Shown: positions 8,902 to 16,464, numbered from the stretch's first letter. The stretch is DNA of 43,572 nt from Pseudomonadota bacterium (GCA_030684775.1 JAUXXW010000175.1:1-43572), one strand, 5' to 3'. Translations and numbers: made by a program. Notes: generated by a model not told the origin, from the letters alone.

Positions 8902-10401
8902 TTATTTCTTGCCCTTCACCCGGCTCAATCCTGCTTCGATGCTGTCGCACAGGGTTTTCAATATCTGGATGCGGGCATGGTATTTGTTGTTGGCGGGGAC
9001 CAGGGTCCAGGGCGCGATTTCCGTGCTGGTGCGGTCGACCATGTCGCACACGGCCTGCTCGTAATCATCCCAGCGTTCACGGTTGCGCCAGTCTTCGTCG
9101 GTGATCTTGTAGTGTTTGAAGCTGGTCTTTTCCCGTTCCTTGAAACGCTTGAGTTGTTCATCGGCGCTGATCGATAGCCAGAATTTCAATACCACGATGT
9201 TGTGATCGGCGAGTTGCGCCTCGAATTCGTTGATTTCGTTGTAGGCGCGCAGCCAGTCGTATTCCGAGCAGTAGCCTTCCACCCGTTCCACCAGCACGCG
9301 GCCGTACCAGGAGCGGTCGAAGATCGCCAGGCGGCCACGCCGGGGAATGTGGCGCCAGAAGCGCCAGAGATAGGGTTGCGCCTTTTCTTCATCGCTGGGC
9401 GCGGCGATGGGGATGATCTTGTACATGCGCGCGTCGAGGGCGCTGGTGATACGGCGGATACTGCCACCTTTGCCGGCCGCGTCATTGCCTTCGAATACCG
9501 CGACGATCGAGAGTTTCTGGAAGCGCGGGTCGCGGGTGAGTACGTTGAGGCGGCCTTGATAGGCTTCCAGCTTTTTGACGTAGTCGGCCTTGTCCAGCGC
9601 CTGGCTCAGGTCCAGGGATTTCAGGATGTCGAGTTTGTCCACCTGCGGCAGGCTGGGCAGAGTGGGGATGGAGTGCGCCTGGCCGTGTTCGGAGGCCAAG
9701 CGCAGACGAACCGCTTCCAGCACGATCTTGCCCAGCATCAGGCTGCGATAGCGTTCGTCGCGGCCTTCGATGATGTACCAGGGGGCCTGCGCGGTACTGG
9801 TCAGGCGCAGGGCGGAGGCGGAGGTCTTGCGGAACTTGTCGTAGAGACCGAAATGGGTCCAGTCGCGCTTGGTGACTCGCCAGCGGGTGCGAGCGTCTTT
9901 CTCCAGCGACTTGAGCCGATTTTGCTGAATGGGTTTGGATAGGTGGAACCAGAATTTGAGGATGAGCGCGCCTTCGTCGCTGAGCATGTTCTCGAAGCGG
10001 ACATTGCGCTCCATGGCCTCTTCCAGATCCACATTGCGGATGTTGCCGTAGACCCGTTCGAGGATGGGCATGCTGTACCAGGAACCCTGGAAGATGCCGA
10101 TCTTGCCGCGTGGCGGCAGGGCGCGCCAGAAACGCCACATGGGAGGGCGATCGAGTTCTTCGTCGGAGGGCGCGCCCATGCCGTGGGTTTCGATGTGGCG
10201 CGGGTCCAGCCATTCGTTGAGCAGGTGTACCGACTCGCGGCGTCCACCGCCATCGACACCGCTGATGATGATGACAACCTGGAACCCCTTGCTTTGGACC
10301 AGTTCGTTCTGGGCGGCCAACAGTTCCGCGCGCAGGGCGGGCAGTTCCTTCTCGTAGGTTTCTTTGTCGACCTTGTGGCCGATTTCCGCTGACTCGAACA
10401 T
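8902..10401 (-). CDS. pap: Polyphosphate:AMP phosphotransferase (tandem PPK2, class II)
   Basis: It transfers phosphate from polyphosphate to AMP, making ADP in the cytoplasm. The 499-residue product carries two PPK2 domains. The C-terminal domain (about residues 270-490) has an intact P-loop (EGNDAAGKGGSIRR), then FWRHIPRRGRLAIFDRSWYGRVLVERV in sequence and a lid region. The N-terminal domain (about residues 20-240) keeps the fold (FWRALPPRGKIGIF, SWY) but has a degenerate P-loop, SGVDGGGRRES, lacking the lysine. This arrangement is the known class II PPK2 pattern. GAGGAG precedes the ATG at 10401. It stands alone. PPK1 is not in the window. Confidence 0.93.
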   Translation of the reverse strand: MFESAEIGHKVDKETYEKELPALRAELLAAQNELVQSKGFQVVIIISGVDGGGRRESVHLLNEWLDPRHIETHGMGAPSDEELDRPPMWRFWRALPPRGKIGIFQGSWYSMPILERVYGNIRNVDLEEAMERNVRFENMLSDEGALILKFWFHLSKPIQQNRLKSLEKDARTRWRVTKRDWTHFGLYDKFRKTSASALRLTSTAQAPWYIIEGRDERYRSLMLGKIVLEAVRLRLASEHGQAHSIPTLPSLPQVDKLDILKSLDLSQALDKADYVKKLEAYQGRLNVLTRDPRFQKLSIVAVFEGNDAAGKGGSIRRITSALDARMYKIIPIAAPSDEEKAQPYLWRFWRHIPRRGRLAIFDRSWYGRVLVERVEGYCSEYDWLRAYNEINEFEAQLADHNIVVLKFWLSISADEQLKRFKEREKTSFKHYKITDEDWRNRERWDDYEQAVCDMVDRTSTEIAPWTLVPANNKYHARIQILKTLCDSIEAGLSRVKGKK

Positions 10402-10512
10402 GGTTACTCCTCGGTAGGCTGCGCGGGCAATGGCTGCTTAACGGCCGGAACGGGCAAGACTTTAGTTTCGGCTCTTGTCTGTGTTGGTCGTTGAAATGGT
10501 TGCGGCTTTTCC

Positions 10513-10537
10513 GGCAGGCGAGACGCCTGCGCTACAG
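10513..10537. repeat. REP-like repeat, copy 3 (variant stem)
   Basis: GGCAGGCGAGACGCCTGC is followed by GCTACAG. The stem differs from the other copies (GGCAGGCG/CGCCTGC), but the loop-side layout and the GCTACAG tail are shared. The CTA at 10532-10534 is the stop codon of the diguanylate cyclase gene on the minus strand, so the repeat supplies that stop. Confidence 0.6.
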
Positions 10538-12538
10538 GGGCTGCTTTTCGGTGATTTCCATTTCCACCCGGTTGCGGCCGCTATGCTTCGCGCGATAGAG
10601 CGCGTGGTCGGCGCGTGCGAGGATGACATCGGCGTTGCCGTCGCCACGAGCAAACAGGGCGATGCCGATGCTGACGCTGTAGCGGACCACTCCGGTCGCG
10701 GTCTTGACCGGGGTGTCGTGGATCATCTGGCGCAGGCGTTCCGCCAGTTCGCGCGCGCCTTCAGAGTCGGTGTCGGGTAGCAGGATGGCGAATTCCTCGC
10801 CACCCAGGCGGCCGAGGTGGTCGCTGCGTCGCAGGACGTGTTCCGCGCTGGTGGTGAACGCTTTGAGCACCGTATCGCCGGCGGCATGGCCGAATTCGTC
10901 GTTGACGAGTTTGAAATGGTCGAGGTCGAGCATCAGCAGCGCGGCTGCTTCACCGTAGCGTTGATGGCGCGTCAGTTCCTGTTCCAGTTGTTGCAGGAAG
11001 TGGCGGCGGTTGTTCACGCCGGTGAGCGAGTCGGTAGTCGCCAGAAGGCGCAACTGGTTGGCATGGGCCTGGCGTTCGGAAATATCCTGGAATACCACCA
11101 CCGCCCCCACGCGGACGCCATTCTTCAGTACCGGCGTAACCGTGAGTGCCACCGGGAAGCCACTGCCGTCGTGGCGCCAGAACCATTCCCCTTCTTCGTG
11201 CCGCGGCCGACCGTCGGCCAGGGTCAGCGCGACGGGGCAGTCGGCGTGCAGGTAGTCGCGGCCATTGGCATGGTGGTGATGGAACAGCAGATGCTGGTCG
11301 CGTCCCAGCACGTTTTCGCCACTCAGGCCGAGCATGCGCAGCGCGGCCGGATTGATGAAGGTCGCGTGGCCTTTCAGGTTGACCCCGTAGACGCCTTCGC
11401 CCAGGCCCATGAGCAACAGTTGAAAGCGGGCCTCACTCTCGTTCAGGTCGGTGGCTTTCTGTTCCACCTGACGCTTCCAGCGGCGCTGCGTATCGCGCAG
11501 CAGCCAGAGCAGGAGTAATTGGGCAATGCAGTAACCGAGCAGGGCGCCACCGGCCAGCGTCATCTGTGCCTGGCGATGGCGGTGCACCAGGTTGCCCACG
11601 TCGCGCCAGATCAACACCGAGCCGACAGCGGGCCGTCTGGCGTTCAGCACGCCGAGATAATCGCGCAGGGGTATCCGGGTGATGTGCAGGGTGCTGTCTT
11701 GATAGGGCAGCAGCCAGGAAAGCGGCCGGTCGCGGAATTCGGGGAAGGGGAGGTGGCCCAGCAAGTCCTTGAATTCCAGACGGGAACTGGCTTCCAGATA
11801 GCAATCGCAACCGTTTTTCTGGCGCATCCCTTCGCGGTATTCGCGCCAGACCGAAGATTCCACATGTTCGGGTTTGAGGAGTACGGCAAAGCCGGCACCC
11901 AGTTGTCGGTCGAGCAGGCCGAGTTGCGTGTTGAATGCCGTGCCGGCTTCCAGGGAGCCGATCAGGCGGGGGGTGCCATCGGCATCCATGGCTTCGACCG
12001 GTACCACACCGCGTACACCGGATTGCACTCGGCCTGTTTCAAACCCGGCGCGCGGTTGGCGGTCGCGGTTGGTGTCTTCGATGATGTGGCGTAGGCCATC
12101 CATGCGGTCGCCGTAGCGTTCCGGCGCATGGACGCGCAGGAAGGAGAGGACACCCGGGCCGAGATGGAATTGCAGTTGGCGCACGCCGAACCGGGTCTGC
12201 ATGTAATGCCATTGCGGTTCCACTCGGGCGAGCAGCGCGGCGCGCACTTGCGCGGCGCGCGCGCCGCCGGCGCCGCCACCCTCGGCCAGTACCGCGGCAC
12301 GACCCTGGTCGAACAGATGTTGCACTTCCGGGTCGGCCGCCAGCAGGCTGGCGAGGGCGAGCATCTGCTGCTCCAGATTGCCCACGGCGACTTCAAACGC
12401 GGTCTGTAGCCGGCCGGCATCCTGGTTAAGCTGAACTTGTAGTTCGCGTTCATGTTCGCGCCACACCAGTGCCGTGATGGCGGCGAAGATGATGAGCAGA
12501 AGGGCGCTGGCAAGCCAGGTGAGCAGGCGGAAGTGCAT
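10532..12538 (-). CDS. Membrane diguanylate cyclase (dCache_3-like, PAS, GGDEF)
   Basis: This protein is predicted to make cyclic di-GMP from two GTP in response to a periplasmic signal. The 668 residues run as follows: membrane helix (about 8-27), periplasmic sensor domain with FHLGPGVLSFLRVHAPERYGD and RGVVPV motifs like the dCache_3 family (about 60-320), second membrane helix (about 335-355), PAS domain (about 372-485, with FINPAALRMLGLSGENVLG), and a GGDEF domain (about 500-660). The active site is GGEEF near residue 579. An RxxD inhibitory site (RRSD) lies five residues before it, so product inhibition is likely. No ligand can be named. Its stop codon lies inside a REP-like repeat. Confidence 0.9.
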   Translation of the reverse strand: MHFRLLTWLASALLLIIFAAITALVWREHERELQVQLNQDAGRLQTAFEVAVGNLEQQMLALASLLAADPEVQHLFDQGRAAVLAEGGGAGGARAAQVRAALLARVEPQWHYMQTRFGVRQLQFHLGPGVLSFLRVHAPERYGDRMDGLRHIIEDTNRDRQPRAGFETGRVQSGVRGVVPVEAMDADGTPRLIGSLEAGTAFNTQLGLLDRQLGAGFAVLLKPEHVESSVWREYREGMRQKNGCDCYLEASSRLEFKDLLGHLPFPEFRDRPLSWLLPYQDSTLHITRIPLRDYLGVLNARRPAVGSVLIWRDVGNLVHRHRQAQMTLAGGALLGYCIAQLLLLWLLRDTQRRWKRQVEQKATDLNESEARFQLLLMGLGEGVYGVNLKGHATFINPAALRMLGLSGENVLGRDQHLLFHHHHANGRDYLHADCPVALTLADGRPRHEEGEWFWRHDGSGFPVALTVTPVLKNGVRVGAVVVFQDISERQAHANQLRLLATTDSLTGVNNRRHFLQQLEQELTRHQRYGEAAALLMLDLDHFKLVNDEFGHAAGDTVLKAFTTSAEHVLRRSDHLGRLGGEEFAILLPDTDSEGARELAERLRQMIHDTPVKTATGVVRYSVSIGIALFARGDGNADVILARADHALYRAKHSGRNRVEMEITEKQPL

Positions 12539-12649
12539 GGCGCATTTTCGCCCACGGCAAGCCGCTTTACATCAGTCGATTGCCTGGTATTCGGGAAAAA
12601 CGGCGTTTCCCGGGGACCGTTTACGCCTTGCCGAAGACCCTCTGAATGA

Positions 12650-13558
12650 TTACCCGCGCAGGTTGCGCAGGTGGTCGTGGTAACGGGCGCGGTAGAGCAG
12701 GCGGCGGTGTTCCGGGTGATCGGAGAAACCGGAGCGGGTGTGTGGGATGTTGTTGCAGATCACGCCCATGCCGGGTTGCAGGCCGAGGGTGAAGAGGCCG
12801 GGCGGGTCGCCGGCGAGGAGTTCTTCCAGCGCCCGTACCGCGGCCAGCGTGGCCGCGTTCTGTTTCCAGGCGATGCTCTTGGTGCGGGCGGTGTAGCGCA
12901 GGTGGAGGGTTGGAAACTGCTGTGGCCCGCTATCCACCAGGAAAGACGGGCCGGATTCGTCGGGGCGGGCCACGCCCAATTCATCGGTGCGCGCCGGGAT
13001 GGTCATGGCGTCTTCGGCCATCAGGGCGCGAATATGCATGGGGTCGGCATCGCGCAGGGCGATATAGGCGAGTTCGTGGTCGTACAGGTCGTTGATGCCG
13101 CCCTCGTCGGCGGCGCGCACACAATGCAGGGTCATCGCCCAGATGCGCCGTTCGGGCGGGTTGTAGTAGCCGTCGGTATGCCAGCGGATGGGTTTGTGGG
13201 TGTAGGGGATGAATTCACCGCGCTTCTGGCCGTCTTCATCGTGCGGGGTGAGGCTGGAAATGCCGTCCTCGTCCGCCAGCCAGTTGGCGTCCAGGTGGGT
13301 CAGACCGAATTGCGCAGCGAGTTGGCTGATTGATTCCTTGTCTTCGGTTTCGCCCAGATCGGTGGCGTAGATCGCCATGTTGGTCTTGGCGATCAGCCGC
13401 CAGATGGCCTGGTATTCGCTGTCGGAGAGATTGCGCGGGTCGCGCACCTTGACGATGAGGTCTTCGCCACGCGTCGGGTAATCCGCCAACTTGGCGGCGC
13501 GCCAGGCTTGGTAGCCGGCTTCGTTGTCGGGGTGAAAGGGGGAGTCGGCGGGGATCAT
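12650..13558 (-). CDS. TauD/TfdA-family 2-oxoglutarate-Fe(II) dioxygenase
   Basis: This is a non-haem iron dioxygenase of the TauD clan, 302 residues. The iron triad is visible as H127-x-D129 (RWHTDGYYNP) and H273 (NNIPHTRSGF). The arginine expected to hold 2-oxoglutarate lies in the following RRLLYRAR segment. The family includes taurine, alkylsulfate and trimethyllysine oxygenases, so a sulfonate or other organic substrate is possible, but the sequence does not settle it. It lies about 110 bp after the start of the diguanylate cyclase gene and 70 bp before the dsr-linked minus-strand genes, with a long inverted repeat in that gap. Whether it belongs to the sulfur cluster is unclear. Confidence 0.85.
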   Translation of the reverse strand: MIPADSPFHPDNEAGYQAWRAAKLADYPTRGEDLIVKVRDPRNLSDSEYQAIWRLIAKTNMAIYATDLGETEDKESISQLAAQFGLTHLDANWLADEDGISSLTPHDEDGQKRGEFIPYTHKPIRWHTDGYYNPPERRIWAMTLHCVRAADEGGINDLYDHELAYIALRDADPMHIRALMAEDAMTIPARTDELGVARPDESGPSFLVDSGPQQFPTLHLRYTARTKSIAWKQNAATLAAVRALEELLAGDPPGLFTLGLQPGMGVICNNIPHTRSGFSDHPEHRRLLYRARYHDHLRNLRG

Positions 13559-13569
13559 GGCGGGTTACT

Positions 13570-13630
13570 GTAGGAGCGGACCGTGTCCGCGATTGCTACC
13601 GTGTTTATCGCGGACTAGGTCCGCTCCTAC
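13570..13630. repeat. GTAGGAGCGGACC inverted repeat
   Basis: Arms of about 23 nt start GTAGGAGCGGACC and end GGTCCGCTCCTAC, with a 15-nt loop and few mismatches. The outer arm overlaps the end of the 191-residue unknown gene: the CTA at 13627-13629 is its TAG stop on the minus strand. The repeat may also end transcription of the divergent sulfur operon. GTAGGAGC-type repeats are widespread in Proteobacteria. Confidence 0.7.
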
Positions 13631-14202
13631 GGGCATGGATAAAACCCGTCCATGTTCTTCTTCACCATGCCCAGCATCTCGGGCATTTCGATATCCATGA
13701 TCTGATCCTGGATCCAGGTCTGGTCGGTTTGCTCCATGACTTCGCGGATTTGCAGCGAGAGGAAGCGCAACGCGGGGAAACCGGGTTTGTCATCCGGGAA
13801 GTCGAAAGACGAGTAGTCGCCCATGCGCCGATTGGTCAGGTCGATGAATCCGGCCTGGTAGTCGTAATCCGGGTCTTTCTCACCACCGGTGGTTTCGATG
13901 ATGTTCTCTTCCATGATCTCGGCCAGACGCACGCCCACCGCGCTGACCACGTCCTGTCGCAGTTCGTCGTCCATGCGGTCGAAGGCCAGGCGATCGACGT
14001 AGTGGACCAGGAAGCAGGCCATTTCTCCGATGATGCGAAAACCGCGCTGCGGCGTAATGATGTCGAAATCGGCTTTGGACAGATTGTCGATGGTGCGATC
14101 ACACAGGCGCCAGATGGTGGAGGCGAGGACGGTGGCGACTTCGGAAGGATCGCGTTGTTCGCCTTCCTTCTTGAACCAGACGGTTTTGACTCTGAGTGCC
14201 AA
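13627..14202 (-). CDS. Unknown protein, translationally coupled to sseA
   Basis: I do not recognise a family. The start is set at TTG 14202, two bases after the sseA stop, because a GGAG sits about 8 bp upstream inside the sseA end; the product is then 191 residues. The open frame extends further upstream, but that part would overlap sseA by a different reading. The protein is acidic, has no signal peptide or membrane helix, and looks largely alpha-helical. Residues 20-110 contain an ATVLASTIWRLCDRTIDNL helix, and the C-terminal part has several Met and Asp residues. Tight coupling to a sulfurtransferase next to dsr suggests a role in sulfur metabolism. The stop codon comes from a repeat arm, so the C-terminus may have been altered. 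Confidence 0.7.
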   Translation of the reverse strand: MALRVKTVWFKKEGEQRDPSEVATVLASTIWRLCDRTIDNLSKADFDIITPQRGFRIIGEMACFLVHYVDRLAFDRMDDELRQDVVSAVGVRLAEIMEENIIETTGGEKDPDYDYQAGFIDLTNRRMGDYSSFDFPDDKPGFPALRFLSLQIREVMEQTDQTWIQDQIMDIEMPEMLGMVKKNMDGFYPCP

Positions 14203-14204
14203 GG

Positions 14205-15053
14205 CTATTCTCCGGTGGCGATGGGCCTGGCGGGATCGCGTATCCATTCGCTCCAGGAGCCGGGGTAGAGGCGCGACCCGGCCAAGCCAGCCACTTCCAT
14301 CGCCAGCAGGTTGTGGCAGGCGGTGACGCCGGAACCGCAGGAATGGATGACCTGCCAGGGCGCGCGGCCTTTCAGCAGGGCCTGGTAGTTTTCGCGCAAC
14401 GCCTCGGGCGGCAGGAAGGTGCCGTCGATGTCGAGGTTCTCGTCGAATGGCCAGTTGATGGAGCCGGGAATGTGCCCGGCGACCGGGTCGAGCGGCTCGA
14501 ATTCGCCGCTGAAGCGACGGTCGGGGCGCGCGTCGATGATTAGCGCGTCACCAGTTTGCGAGGCGCGCAGCACCTCGTCGGCGGCAACGATCTGGCTATG
14601 TTCCGGCAGGCAGGCGCAGTTGCCTTTGCGTGGTAACGGCAGTTCGGCGGTCAGTGGCCGCTTTTCCTTGCGCCACTTGGGTATGCCGCCGTCAAGCAGG
14701 GCGGCACCCGGGTGGCCGAGCCAACGTAGCATCCACCACAGGCGCACGGCCATGGCGCCATAGCTGTCGTCATACACGACAACCTGCTTGTTGACGCCGA
14801 CGCCCCAGGCACAAAGTCGTTCCGCCAGTATCTGGACATCGGGCAATGGGTGGCGGCCGGTGCTGTCGGTAATCGGCGCGGACATGTCTTCGTCGAGATG
14901 AATGTAGCGCGCGCCGGGAATGTGTTCTTTGAGATAGGCCTGACGACCGGCTTCCGGGTCGGTCAGCGTAAAGCGGCAGTCGAAGACGATCCAGTCTGGA
15001 TCATCCAGGTGAGCGGCCAGGTCTTCGGTGGTAACCAGTGTGTTGATGAACAT
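14205..15053 (-). CDS. sseA: 3-mercaptopyruvate sulfurtransferase (tandem rhodanese)
   Basis: This is a two-domain rhodanese of 282 residues. Such enzymes move sulfane sulfur from 3-mercaptopyruvate or thiosulfate to an acceptor through a cysteine persulfide. The inactive N-terminal rhodanese domain covers about residues 5-130 (VFDCRFTL, HIPGARYIHLDEDM, VVVYDDSYG). The C-terminal domain carries IDARPDRRFSGE and the active-site loop CGSGVTA with Cys239. The CGSGVTA loop is typical of mercaptopyruvate sulfurtransferases rather than classical rhodanese (CRKGVTA). There is no signal peptide, so it should be cytoplasmic. Its position among dsr-linked genes suggests it feeds or drains persulfide in the DsrEFH/DsrC relay; that role is inferred. 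Confidence 0.9.
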   Translation of the reverse strand: MFINTLVTTEDLAAHLDDPDWIVFDCRFTLTDPEAGRQAYLKEHIPGARYIHLDEDMSAPITDSTGRHPLPDVQILAERLCAWGVGVNKQVVVYDDSYGAMAVRLWWMLRWLGHPGAALLDGGIPKWRKEKRPLTAELPLPRKGNCACLPEHSQIVAADEVLRASQTGDALIIDARPDRRFSGEFEPLDPVAGHIPGSINWPFDENLDIDGTFLPPEALRENYQALLKGRAPWQVIHSCGSGVTACHNLLAMEVAGLAGSRLYPGSWSEWIRDPARPIATGE

Positions 15054-15147
15054 GGAAGCGTGAGGCGTGAGGGAGGTTGGGCGGGAGGCGGGATGGGTGG
15101 GGCGGCAAGGCTTCGCGCCTCGCGCCTCACACCTTGCGCCTCACGGA

Positions 15148-15480
15148 TCAGTAACCGCCCTTGCCGAAAGGCTTGGTCAGTCCGGCCACCTTGGCGGACT
15201 GGCGGTTGGGTTGCAGGGGAAACAGTTCATACAGTACTTTTTTCCAGTCGACGCTGTCGTCCTCGTCGTTGAGGTCGGCGACCATGTTGCGGAAATTGGG
15301 GGTGTGGCCCTCATCCTGGTATTTGCGTCGCATGAAATTGATGACCTGCCAGTGCGTGTCGGTCAGGGTGATGTTTTCAGCTTCAGCGATCACGGGAACA
15401 ATTTCTTCGCTGAAGTTGGCTTCCAGCAGGAAACCATCGTCATCCACCTCGAGTTCTTCGCCGTTCAGTACATAGCCCAC
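15148..15480 (-). CDS. rspA: DsrC/TusE-family protein lacking all cysteines (RspA-like)
   Basis: The 110-residue product aligns along its length with DsrC, whose canonical copy is at 20352. Shared features are a VLNGEELEVDDDGFL start, TDTHWQVINFMRRKY, the LYELFPLQP segment and a KVAGLTKP tail. Canonical DsrC ends with two redox cysteines in a flexible arm (ACKIAGLPKPTGC). Here the arm ends SAKVAGLTKPFGKGGY, so both are missing, and there is no cysteine elsewhere. It therefore cannot carry a persulfide or trisulfide. Cysteine-less DsrC homologues have been named RspA and proposed to be regulatory. The start is GTG 15480 with AGGAG 7 bp upstream. It lies 45 bp after the Cas6-like gene. Confidence 0.88.
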   Translation of the reverse strand: MGYVLNGEELEVDDDGFLLEANFSEEIVPVIAEAENITLTDTHWQVINFMRRKYQDEGHTPNFRNMVADLNDEDDSVDWKKVLYELFPLQPNRQSAKVAGLTKPFGKGGY

Positions 15481-15525
15481 AGTTTTCTCCTATTTCACGA
15501 GTTAAAAAATATGGCCGTCCGGTGT

Positions 15526-16179
15526 TCAGACGGTCGAAACTTCCTTGATCGATTTGTGCGGTATGAAGATGCCGCAGCCCCAAGCGCGGTGCAGCCCCAG
15601 ACCCTGTTCCTGCACGGCCAGCGAATGCGCCAGACTGAGGTCATGCAACATCAACGTGTGGCCGCTGATCTCCCCATCAGGGGTGCGCATTTTACGTTGC
15701 AACCCCGGTATCAGTCCGCACTGGATGCCCATTTCGTCGAGCTTTCTCCGCATCTCAAGCAAAATCGCCGCTTCGTCGGCGTTGCCCAGCGTCACGAAAT
15801 GGGAATACAGCGTGCCAAATGGCGTCAGGTTTTTCTCTTTCAAGGGGCCGATAACCAGATTGCCGGCGCCCGGGTCGATGCGCTGGCCGACCAGTGCACG
15901 CGCGGCTTCCAGGCGTTCTACCGGAAGGCGCAATACCAGTTTTACCCGCCGATTGATCACCAGATTGTCATTGCGCCCACTCGGTGCGCCATGCACTGGA
16001 TGTATGCCAGCCTCAGGTGTATCAGCAAGCCAGGGCAGATGCCGCAGCAGTTCAGCGTAAAGCGCGGGGCCGTGGTCCGCGGGGATTTCCCCGCCTGACA
16101 AGTCGTAGTGGAGGTCCAGCACTTTGGGCGTGAACTTCATGTCTTTCACGGCGTCCCATTCCGGGTTGTACATGCGCAT
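15526..16179 (-). CDS. Cas6/Cmx6-family RNA-binding protein without CRISPR locus
   Basis: The 217-residue product matches the pattern of Cas6/Cmx6 proteins known from type I-MYXAN CRISPR systems. Near the N-terminus are FTPKVLDLHYDLSG and IPADHGPALYAELLRHLPWL (His36 is a candidate catalytic residue). Then come AGIHPVHGAPSG, a VKLVLRLP strand, GNLVIG, a TLYSHFVTLG segment and a C-terminal glycine-rich loop GLGLHRAWGCGIFIPHKS. Cas6 proteins bind and usually cut CRISPR repeat RNA. No repeats, spacers or other cas genes are present. It lies 4 bp after the 80-residue gene and 45 bp before rspA, so it appears cotranscribed with dsr-linked genes. GAGGAC precedes the ATG at 16179. An RNA target within sulfur-gene transcripts is a hypothesis. 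Confidence 0.85.
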   Translation of the reverse strand: MRMYNPEWDAVKDMKFTPKVLDLHYDLSGGEIPADHGPALYAELLRHLPWLADTPEAGIHPVHGAPSGRNDNLVINRRVKLVLRLPVERLEAARALVGQRIDPGAGNLVIGPLKEKNLTPFGTLYSHFVTLGNADEAAILLEMRRKLDEMGIQCGLIPGLQRKMRTPDGEISGHTLMLHDLSLAHSLAVQEQGLGLHRAWGCGIFIPHKSIKEVSTV

Positions 16180-16183
16180 GGGT

Positions 16184-16426
16184 TCAGTCCTCGGCGGGCG
16201 GGGGAGGGGGGTCGGCGGCCAGCGGCGTGGCCCACTTCAACATTTCTTCCGCCCAGTATTTGGCGGTTGTGGGATCGACGTCGAAAATAGTGAAACGCGC
16301 GCCGCGCTCACGAATCCGCAGGCGTAGCATCGGCGTTCCACCTGCTTCATAACGTGCCTCCTGCAACTCGATTTCCTGGTTGCCGAAGGGATTGCGGAAC
16401 TTGGTGAGAGAGGTGGTTTGATCCAT
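16184..16426 (-). CDS. Small unknown protein heading the dsr-divergent operon
   Basis: This 80-residue protein has no family I can name with confidence. It starts MDQTTSLTKFRNPFGNQ, has a charged central part (LRLRIRERGARFTIFDVDP) that looks like beta strands, then an amphipathic helix (AKYWAEEMLKWA) and a proline-rich tail (PPPPPAED). It has no cysteines, signal peptide or membrane helix. It is the first gene of the minus-strand set transcribed away from dsrA, 4 bp before the Cas6-like gene. No Shine-Dalgarno sequence precedes the ATG at 16426. A -10-like TATACT lies only 8 bases upstream, which would give an almost leaderless transcript. Confidence 0.75.
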   Translation of the reverse strand: MDQTTSLTKFRNPFGNQEIELQEARYEAGGTPMLRLRIRERGARFTIFDVDPTTAKYWAEEMLKWATPLAADPPPPPAED

Positions 16427-16434
16427 GGGGTGTT

Positions 16435-16464
16435 AGTATATTCCAATACGTTAATTAATTGACA
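16435..16464 (-). promoter_or_regulatory. Candidate promoter of the divergent operon
   Basis: Read on the minus strand, TTGTCA (complement of 16459-16464) and TATACT (complement of 16435-16440) are separated by about 18-19 bp. The -10 ends 8 bases before the ATG at 16426, so initiation would fall at or next to the start codon. The TTGACA on the plus strand at 16459-16464 is the same DNA, so it could instead be a -35 for dsrA. Assignment is tentative. Confidence 0.4.

Noticed and set aside
15054-15147. GTGAGGCG/CGCCTCAC repeats between sseA and rspA, considered as a short CRISPR-like array for the Cas6-like protein
   Set aside because: The units are 8-10 bases, irregularly spaced and in both orientations, with no spacers of even length. 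They look like a simple imperfect inverted repeat.
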